Shown here: positions 1 to 8,000 of the stretch, one piece after another
Position numbering within the stretch: the stretch's first letter is position 1
How the letters are laid out: each line of letters starts with the position of its first letter
NCBI RefSeq assembly: GCF_024649945.1
Contig: NZ_JANKMS010000004.1
Span: 1-64,000, forward strand
Direction of reading: 5' to 3'
From: Flavobacterium panacis
GTDB taxonomy: Bacteria; Bacteroidota; Bacteroidia; Flavobacteriales; Flavobacteriaceae
Length of the DNA stretch: 64,000 nucleotides
Notes under the pieces: generated by a model
Databases searched by the model: none
What the model was told of the DNA's origin: nothing
Seen by the model: only the letters and a program-made list of their open reading frames with translations
Translations under genes and position numbers: made by a program

Positions 1-44
1 ATCCTGCTTCTGAAAACAGAACATTCAAATATACCTAAGACTGC

Positions 45-155
45 GTTAGTGATGGGAGCGGCATCCTTTTGCGGGCGCACAAAACCTCTTTTTATCCCTG
101 AAACCTTATCCCGCAAAAGATACAGCGCACAGCACGACCCGCAGGGGAACGCCAT
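45..155. repeat. GC-rich foldable intergenic element
   Basis: This stretch is much richer in G+C than its surroundings. It contains an exact 10-bp inverted repeat, CTTTTGCGGG at 66-75 and CCCGCAAAAG at 110-119, inside a weaker outer pairing of GCGTT (45-49) with AACGC (150-154). I recall similar GC-rich intergenic blocks recurring in Flavobacterium genomes, but only one copy lies in this window, so repeat status is unproven. A 63-residue reading frame across it has no protein-like features. Confidence 0.4.
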
Positions 156-180
156 AATCAAAATTATCTCTAAAATTAGG

Positions 181-981
181 TTAGTTTCTTTTGGGAGTCA
201 TTTCAAGAAGTTCTTCCATATTGTTGGGAATGGTATATAACATTATGTTTTTAGAAATTTCTGGCAGATCTTCGAAAGCTACAGCTCCTAGATAGTTTTC
301 TGCAAAATCAAAACTGTAAACCTGCCAGTTTTGAGTGTTTCGTAGGAGAGTTGAATCTATATGATATTGTCCGTCTAAACTGGGTAGATTTTTAAAATCT
401 TCATCAATTCCTTTTCCTAGTGCTTTTACAAAGGCTTCTTTACGTGTCCAAGATGTGTAGAACGCATGCTTTATATTTGCTGAATTTTGAATTTGTAGCA
501 CTTCATTATCTTCAAATACATCAGGAAGAAGAGTTGTAAATTTGAAATCATTTGACATATATTCAATATCCAAACCTACTTTTTTTCTCGATATTGCTAT
601 AGCTGCAAAGTCTTCAGAATGGGAAACATTAAAATGCAACCACGGATGAGAGATTAAGTATGGTTTTTTATTAAAATTATAATCAAAATATACATCCTTT
701 ATACGTAAGTTGGAATGAGCTGCTAAAACAAACTTTAAAATTGCTCTATAGGTTATAAAACGATTTGTGTCCGTTTCCTTGTAATAACGCTTTGCCTTTT
801 TTATTTCTTTGTCGCTAAGAAATTTTGATAATTCAGATTTTAAATCAGTGAAATCGGGTAAATAAATAGTATATATAATGATGTCATTACTGTCTAAAAA
901 AAACTTTTTATCAGGGATCGATTCTGCACTTTTTACATTTGAAAAAGAAATAGATAGCTTAGATGTTTTCATGCTTCTCAT
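181..981 (-). CDS. 4'-phosphopantetheinyl transferase, Sfp type
   Basis: Predicted to move phosphopantetheine from CoA onto the conserved serine of carrier domains, turning apo-NRPS/PKS into the active holo form. The 266-residue protein shows the Sfp-family signatures: NVSHSED near residues 118-124, GLDIE near 136-140 (magnesium binding) and WTRKEAFVKALGKG near 178-191. It is the last gene of the minus-strand NRPS/PKS operon. The ATG at 981 overlaps the upstream NRPS stop by 23 bases (a second ATG at 972 overlaps by 14), which suggests translational coupling. Its natural substrates are probably the three carrier domains encoded just upstream. Family assignment is secure; exclusive use by this cluster is inference. 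Confidence 0.93.
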   Translation of the reverse strand: MRSMKTSKLSISFSNVKSAESIPDKKFFLDSNDIIIYTIYLPDFTDLKSELSKFLSDKEIKKAKRYYKETDTNRFITYRAILKFVLAAHSNLRIKDVYFDYNFNKKPYLISHPWLHFNVSHSEDFAAIAISRKKVGLDIEYMSNDFKFTTLLPDVFEDNEVLQIQNSANIKHAFYTSWTRKEAFVKALGKGIDEDFKNLPSLDGQYHIDSTLLRNTQNWQVYSFDFAENYLGAVAFEDLPEISKNIMLYTIPNNMEELLEMTPKRN

Positions 982-3900
982 CTAAAATGTCCTGAATTAA
1001 TCTCGCTAATACTATGTCATTCGGTGGTGCTACAATGTCCAAATGATTTCCTGAAATATTATGAACGATAACACCTCCTAAAGCAGCTTTTCTCCAGCCT
1101 AGGTGAGTTGGGTCTAATTTGTAGTTTTCATCATCTTTTGATCTAAATAAATCTACCTCAAAATTCTGTGGTTTAAGATGATAGCGATCTACGATTTTTT
1201 TAACCATACCGTCTGCTATTATGAATTCTTTAAGGGCAAGTTCTTCTTGTTCTGACATTATTTTTTTCTTACCAAAATGTCTTTGTAAAATGTATTCTTT
1301 TTTTCCATTAATTCTCATTTTGAATGCTTTCCAGCTTAATAACATTTCTTTTAAGAAATCTAATCTTCTATAAGTGACATCCATATAACGAACGAGTTGT
1401 TTTCGTCGATAATTTCCATAGTAATAAGAAGAATCTAAATAAGAATCTAATAATGCCGTTAGACTTACTATTTTACCTTGTGCTTTTAGTTGTCGTGTCA
1501 TTTCAAATGCAACAATTCCGCCAAAAGAGAAACCTGCTAATGCATAAGGGCCTTTCGGATTTACCTTGATAATAGCATCTATATAGTGTGCGGCCATAGC
1601 TTCTATTGATTCATACCATCCGTCAAAACCTTTTGGTTTAGTACCTTGGATACCATAAACAGGCTGATCTTCATCAAAGTGTTTACTAAGATTGATGAAA
1701 TTTAGCACATTGAGTCCTGCGCCATGAACTATAAAAAGAGGCGGTTTGTTTCCTGTTGGTTTTATCGGAACTAAACAATCGGAATAAATTTCTGTACCTG
1801 TATTTAATAATTTAGCAAATTTTTCGACTGTAGAATATTTGAACAATGCTGATAATGGAATTCTTTTACCAGTATGTTTTTCTATCTCAATCATAACCTT
1901 TACACCTTTGATTGAATGACCACCCATTTCGAAGAAGTCACTGAAAATGTCAATGTTTTCAATATTTAAACTTTCTTTCCAAATAGTTGCGACTATATTT
2001 TCTTCTTCAGTACGTGGTGCGGTATATGTTATTTTTTTATTGACTTTGTATTGAGATAATGCTTTACGGTCTATTTTTCCATTTAGAGTTGTTGGTATCT
2101 TTTCTAATAGATTAAAATCATGTGGAATTAGTTGTGCTGGTAATTTCGCAGCTAGACTTTCACGCCATAACGTAATTTTTGTTTGTGCTTCTTCTATTGC
2201 TGAATCTGGTACAATATGAGCAATAAGGAAATTTTCATCAGCCAGTACAACAGCTGATTTTATACCCTCTAGAGAAAGAAGAGCTTGTTCTACTTCACCT
2301 GGTTCAATACGATGTCCTCTAATTTTTACTTGTTGGTCTAATCGTCCTAAACATTCTATTTCATTATTAGGGAGTAATTTTCCTAAATCACCTGTTCGGT
2401 AAAGTATTTCTTTTTCGTCGTCGGAGAATTTATTTTTGATGAATTTTTCGGCTGTCAACTCAGGTCTGTTCCAGTAACCTTTGGCAACACCATCACCTCC
2501 AATTGTAATTTCTCCTATGTTTCCTGGTGGAACAAGTTGGCCTTGTTCGTCCACAATATAAATTTGTGTATTTCCAATTGGTTTACCTATAGTAATTGTT
2601 TTATCATCGGCATTTATTTGTTTTAAAGAAGACCATATTGTTGTTTCTGTCGGACCATAAACATTCCAGAGTGTGTCGCATTTATTTAGAAGCTCTTTAG
2701 CTAGGTCAACTGGCATTGCCTCACCACCGCATAATGCTTTAATTGGCAATTTTTCAGACCATCCAGAATCTAATAGCATCGACCAAGTTGTTGGCGTAGC
2801 TTGTAAGAAGTTTATTTTTTCTTTTTTTACTAAATCAAGTAAAAGTCTACCGTCTCTGGCAGTTTCATGATCGGCTAAAATTAATGTTGCTCCTTTTATT
2901 AAAGGTAGATATAATTCTAATCCTGCGATGTCGAACGAAATCGTTGTGATAGAAAGAAGTCTGTCATCTTGCTTTATACCTGGTTCGATAGCCATACTGC
3001 ACAAAAAGTTGACTAAGTTTTTATGAGTGATAGGTACTCCTTTTGGATTACCTGTTGATCCTGAAGTATAAAGTATATAGGCATTGTTTTCGGCGCTAAG
3101 AGTAAAAGGAAGTGGTGCTGTCGAATATTGATTTAATGACTCGATAATGTCTTCTATAAATAGCATTTGTGACCATGATGGTAAGGATGCAAACACCTCT
3201 TTACTAGTTAGTAAAACTTTTGCGGATGAATCGTTTAACATGAATTCTAAACGTTCTTTTGGATATTCTGGATCTAACGGTAAATAAGCAGCTCCACATT
3301 GCATAATGGCTAACAATGTATAAAGCAATTCAGGGCTTCTTGGGAAAGAAACAGCGATAAAATCACCCGATTGAATACCTTGTGCCTTTAAGTAATTTGC
3401 ATATTGGTTTACTTTTTCTTGTACTTCGAAATAAGTCATTTTTGAATCGTGAAACTCTACTGCAATGCTTTCGGGCGTTTTTTCTGCCTGTATTTTAAAT
3501 AATTCCGTTAAGGTAACATTTGGATAAGGCATTTCGGTATTATTCAACTCTGCGTAATCTGTTAGATAATTGCCTCCGATTAAATCAGATAGTGGATCGT
3601 TTGCGTTAGCTATTACATCTTTAATTATTCCTTCAAACGAAGTCATCATCTGACTGATAGTTTCTGGTTTAAAGAGTGTTGTGTTGTAGGTCCATTGAAA
3701 TTCAGGACCATCTTTAGCTCTAAAAATATGAAGTTGAATTTCAAAAGTTCCAAATTGCCTTGGATTTGCATTAAAACTATGTGTAAGACCTGTATATGAA
3801 AAATCATTTTCTATAGTTCTTGCTAAATCAACCGTTAATATAACTGGTACTAAAGGAATTCTAGACGGATCTCTTGCAATGGCAAAGCTCTTTAAAAGAT

Positions 3901-4969
3901 GTCCAAAACTAACTTGTTGATGTTCGTACGCATCAAACAATTCAGAATTTCTTTGTTTTAAATATGCTGCAAAACTAATGTCAGGAGTAATTTTACTGCG
4001 TAATGGAAGCAGGTTAACGCAATCGCCAACCAGCTGTCTCATATCGTATAATGTATTTCCTGAAGAAGGAAATCCAACAACTAAATCATTTTGCCCTGTA
4101 GTTTTGCATAAGAAAACTTCAAATGCTGCCAATAGCGTAGTAACCAGACTGCATCCAGAATTTATACCTATGTTTTTTAATTCATTTATGATACTGTCGT
4201 CTAACGGAAAATCAATTCTGTCACTATTGTAGGTTCGTAGAGCAGGTCTTGTGTAGTCTAGTGGTAATTCAATTGTTGGAACTGATTCTTTATAGATATT
4301 AATCCAAAAATCTTCTAGAGTTTTATATTCACTACTTTCCATAAATGAATTTATCCTTTCGGCAAATTCGCTAAAACGTTCTGGAGTTGGTAATTGAGGT
4401 TTTTCATTTTCGAAATAGGCAGAATAAAGTGTACCAAGCTCTTCTAGAATAACGTCAATACTTAATCCGTCTCCAATAATGTGATGGATTGTTAAAGTTG
4501 CAAGATGCTCAAAATTATCAATTTTAAGTAGGTTAACTCTAAATAATGGACCATTTACAAGGTCAAAAAGTTTGTTTACCTCTTCTTTAACTAATATGTC
4601 TATTGCATTTTTTTTGTCAATAACAGAAAGGTTAGAAAAATCATTATGCGAAATTTCGATTTTATAATCGTTATAGATGCACATAAAACGCCCGTCTGGA
4701 CTAAAAACAGCTCGCAAACCCTCATGACGTTGTACTAGAGTATTTAGTGCTGTTTCGAAAATATCTACTGCTAAGTTGCCTTTGAATTTAATAGATACTG
4801 AAAGGTTATAAGCCTTGTTTGCATCGCTGCCTCCAAAAATGCAATCTGACCATATTTCCTGTTGGGAATTAGTAGTATGGATTACTCGTTCGATTTCAGG
4901 GGAAAATGGATTAAATTGAATTTCAGTTTCAGTTTCCATTTCTGTTTGTATTTGAGGTTGATTTTTCAT
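959..4969 (-). CDS. NRPS module C-A-T-TE, predicted glycine-activating
   Basis: Terminal non-ribosomal peptide synthetase module of 1336 residues. Domains in order: condensation (about 30-460, catalytic HHIIGDG at 162-168); adenylation (about 480-970, with YTSGSTGNPKG near 634-644, YGPTETT near 771, YRTGDLG near 857, NGKIDRK near 963); carrier (GGHS, Ser1019); thioesterase (about 1068-1336, GFSFGG with Ser1148, late His in GNHLD). Lining the adenylation pocket up by eye with GrsA gives D-I-L-Q-L-G-V-I-W-K, close to the published glycine code. It should accept the intermediate from the upstream A-T-KS-AT-ACP protein, add glycine and release the product. There is no epimerase or methyltransferase. 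The domain order is firm; the substrate is a prediction. Confidence 0.95.
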   Translation of the reverse strand: MKNQPQIQTEMETETEIQFNPFSPEIERVIHTTNSQQEIWSDCIFGGSDANKAYNLSVSIKFKGNLAVDIFETALNTLVQRHEGLRAVFSPDGRFMCIYNDYKIEISHNDFSNLSVIDKKNAIDILVKEEVNKLFDLVNGPLFRVNLLKIDNFEHLATLTIHHIIGDGLSIDVILEELGTLYSAYFENEKPQLPTPERFSEFAERINSFMESSEYKTLEDFWINIYKESVPTIELPLDYTRPALRTYNSDRIDFPLDDSIINELKNIGINSGCSLVTTLLAAFEVFLCKTTGQNDLVVGFPSSGNTLYDMRQLVGDCVNLLPLRSKITPDISFAAYLKQRNSELFDAYEHQQVSFGHLLKSFAIARDPSRIPLVPVILTVDLARTIENDFSYTGLTHSFNANPRQFGTFEIQLHIFRAKDGPEFQWTYNTTLFKPETISQMMTSFEGIIKDVIANANDPLSDLIGGNYLTDYAELNNTEMPYPNVTLTELFKIQAEKTPESIAVEFHDSKMTYFEVQEKVNQYANYLKAQGIQSGDFIAVSFPRSPELLYTLLAIMQCGAAYLPLDPEYPKERLEFMLNDSSAKVLLTSKEVFASLPSWSQMLFIEDIIESLNQYSTAPLPFTLSAENNAYILYTSGSTGNPKGVPITHKNLVNFLCSMAIEPGIKQDDRLLSITTISFDIAGLELYLPLIKGATLILADHETARDGRLLLDLVKKEKINFLQATPTTWSMLLDSGWSEKLPIKALCGGEAMPVDLAKELLNKCDTLWNVYGPTETTIWSSLKQINADDKTITIGKPIGNTQIYIVDEQGQLVPPGNIGEITIGGDGVAKGYWNRPELTAEKFIKNKFSDDEKEILYRTGDLGKLLPNNEIECLGRLDQQVKIRGHRIEPGEVEQALLSLEGIKSAVVLADENFLIAHIVPDSAIEEAQTKITLWRESLAAKLPAQLIPHDFNLLEKIPTTLNGKIDRKALSQYKVNKKITYTAPRTEEENIVATIWKESLNIENIDIFSDFFEMGGHSIKGVKVMIEIEKHTGKRIPLSALFKYSTVEKFAKLLNTGTEIYSDCLVPIKPTGNKPPLFIVHGAGLNVLNFINLSKHFDEDQPVYGIQGTKPKGFDGWYESIEAMAAHYIDAIIKVNPKGPYALAGFSFGGIVAFEMTRQLKAQGKIVSLTALLDSYLDSSYYYGNYRRKQLVRYMDVTYRRLDFLKEMLLSWKAFKMRINGKKEYILQRHFGKKKIMSEQEELALKEFIIADGMVKKIVDRYHLKPQNFEVDLFRSKDDENYKLDPTHLGWRKAALGGVIVHNISGNHLDIVAPPNDIVLARLIQDILDEKHENI

Positions 4970-5050
4970 TATTTTCCTATTTTAAATGTGATTGAACAGT
5001 TTTTTAAATGACAATTTAAAATATTAGTTATCTCTTGTGTGTGTCTGTTT

Positions 5051-8000
5051 TTACAGTTTGATCTTTATCAAATTTCCATTTTGATTAGGGTCTTCAATAA
5101 ACCATGCTGGATTTCCATTTTCGTCCCGTCCTAGTTTACTGCCTTTTGTTGGTGGTTCATCTGCTTTTATCGTATATTTTTTTTCAGAAGGCTGTTTGTC
5201 GTTAACTTTTGAAGAATCAAGCAGCTGTTCTTTTTTCAGAAAACCATTAGTTCCATTGATATGTCCGTTAGCATGATTTATTTCTGTGTTTTCAGTAAGC
5301 TTAATGGAGTCAAAATGTTCCGCTTTTAAATTTGTAAATGAACCATTTCCATTAACTGAAGTAGTCTGGTAATTTTGCAATTGATCTACTTTCTGACTCA
5401 AAAGTTGGATCTGACGAACAATTTGCTCTAACGAAATCTGATTTTGATTGGATGATAATTGAATACTGGTTGAATTAATAGTTTGAACAGAAGTTACTTC
5501 AGGTTCTGTAATTGGTTCAGCTATTTGTTCTTCAGGAAGATTTGATTCAATATAATCAGCTAAAAGTGATGGTGTAGAATATGCTTCATTAAGTTGTCTA
5601 AAAGTTATTGGTAAATCGAACTCTTTTTTCAGTTTCCCTGATAATTGTGTAAGGGATAGCGAATCCAAACCTAATTCCAAGAAAGTATTATCTATTGCTT
5701 CAAATTCATAAGTTATTCCAGAAGCATTTTTTATGATCTCTGAAATCTTAAGTAATACAGAATCTTTTCTAGAATTGGTTGTTTTAGTGCTTACATTATC
5801 ATTGTTTTGAGTATCAATTGAAGAAAAATCAAGATTGATAGGCTTTTGAATGGCTACGGTTTCAATAACTCCTAAAGGTTCAATCCAGCAAGGTTTACGG
5901 TCAAAAACGTAACTTGGTAGTTCAATTTTTTGTCTTTGCTCTCCATTGTAAAAAGCTTTCCAATCTGGATTTACTCCTCTTGCCCATAGATCACCCAAAG
6001 CATTTAAAAGGGTAGAATATTCATTGTCCTGTTCATTCTTAGGAAAATTTAAACTTGGAAAAACAGGAATTATTTTTCCAGCCGCTTGTTGACGAGCCAA
6101 GGTTGTTAATGTTTGTCCTGGACCAACTTCTAGTAAAATAAAATCCTCTAGCTCAAAAGCAGTATCCATAGCGTCTGCAAATCGAACAGTATTTTTAAGT
6201 TGGTTTACCCAATATGTTGTACTTGTAGCTTCAGTATCTGTAAGCCATGTTCCAGAAGCGGTAGAAATAATTGGTAATCTAGGAATGTTAAGTTTTACTT
6301 TTTCTAATTCATTTTTGAAATCCTCTAAAATAGGTTCCATCATAAAAGAATGAAAAGCATGACTTGTATTTAATAATTTATTTGGAATTTCTTTAGCATC
6401 TAATTCTTGATTGAAAGCTGCAATATCTTCTTTTGTTCCTGAAACAACGCAGAATTGGGTTGAATTTATAGCCGCAATCGAAATTGTACTTGGTAGCAAT
6501 TCATTTAGTTGGTCAATCGGAACACGTACAATCAGCATAGATCCGCCAGGTAGTTCACTGATTAATTTTCCTCTAACTGTTACGATGTGCAATGCATCTT
6601 TTAAATTTAGGATGCCAGCCAAATGTGCAGCGGCAAATTCACCAATACTATGACCACATAAAAAAGTTGGTTTTATTCCCCAGCTCATCCATAATTGGGC
6701 TAATGCATATTCTGTGACAAATAAAGATGGTTGTGTTAATCGAGTGTTTTTTAACTGTTCTTCGGCTTCAGGACAATCATCTTTTGGGTATATGATATCT
6801 CGAATATCAAGCTTTAAATCGTCCATTAATAATTCAGCACATTTGTCTACGGCTTCACGATATACCTTTTCGTTTTCGTAAAGTGTTTTACCCATCTGTA
6901 CATATTGAGATCCTTGTCCAGGAAATAGGAAACCTATTTCTGAAGGAGAACTTTTTAAAACTGAAGACTTAGTGGTTTTAGCTTTTAGACAAAGTAGTTT
7001 TTCTGCAGCATCATCTGTAGAGTTTGAGATCAGAAAACTTCTATGGTTAAAATCATCTCTTGTCATGTTTAATGAATAAGCAATATCTGCCAAAGGAATC
7101 TCTCTTGATTTATCAATAAAATGACCTAAAGCATTTTCGTATCCTAGTAAACTGTTTTGATTTTTTGCTGACCACATTAAGAGTTGTGCTGGCCTTGAAG
7201 TTGAAGATGGGGCAGGAGTAGCTTCATATTCTTCAATAATAGCATGAACATTTGTACTTCCAATACCAAATGAACTTACACCAGCTCTTCTTTTTCCATC
7301 TGCATTCCAATCGATTAAAGTATTGTTGACGTAAAAAGGACTATTGTCAAAGTCAATATTTGGATTTGGTTTTTCAAAATTTACCATTGGAGGTATCTTT
7401 TTATAACGCATAGCCAATAAGACTTTAATTACACCTGCAACACCAGCGGCAGCTGTAGTATGTCCCATATTACTTTTAATAGAACCTAAGGCACAATAGT
7501 TATTTTTCTCTTGTTTGCCATAAGCTATTTTAAGACCTTCAATTTCTATTGGATCGCCAATAGGAGTGGCAGTACCATGAGCTTCCATATAACTAATGGT
7601 AGAAGGTGATATTTGTGCATCATTAAAAGCATTGATTATAGCACCAGCTTGTCCTTTTGGACTTGGAGCCATGAAGCTTCCTTTGTCACCTCCGTCATTG
7701 TTTACACCAACACCTTTGATTACTCCATAGATAATATCTCCATCTTTTTCTGCTTCTTCCAATCTTTTAAGGACAACTACACCGGCTCCGTCACTAAAAA
7801 CAGTTCCTTTTCCAGAAGCATCAAAAGATCTGGTAGAACCGTCAGGACTTTTAATAAATCCATCATCATAAAGATGTCCACTATTTATTGGCGCCGTTAC
7901 ACTTGATCCTCCAGCAAGGGCAATGTCACACATTCCAGTTCTTATTGCTTTTACAGCTTCGGCTATTGCCAATAATGAAGTTGAACAAGCTGAATGTACA

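Noticed and set aside
49..240. 63-residue reading frame at the left edge
   Set aside because: It crosses the GC-rich structured element and then the 3' end of the PPTase gene in antisense; it has no protein-like composition.
7613..7906. Plus-strand 97-residue frame inside the ketosynthase region
   Set aside because: It is a shadow of the KS-coding strand, where catalytic motifs are intact.
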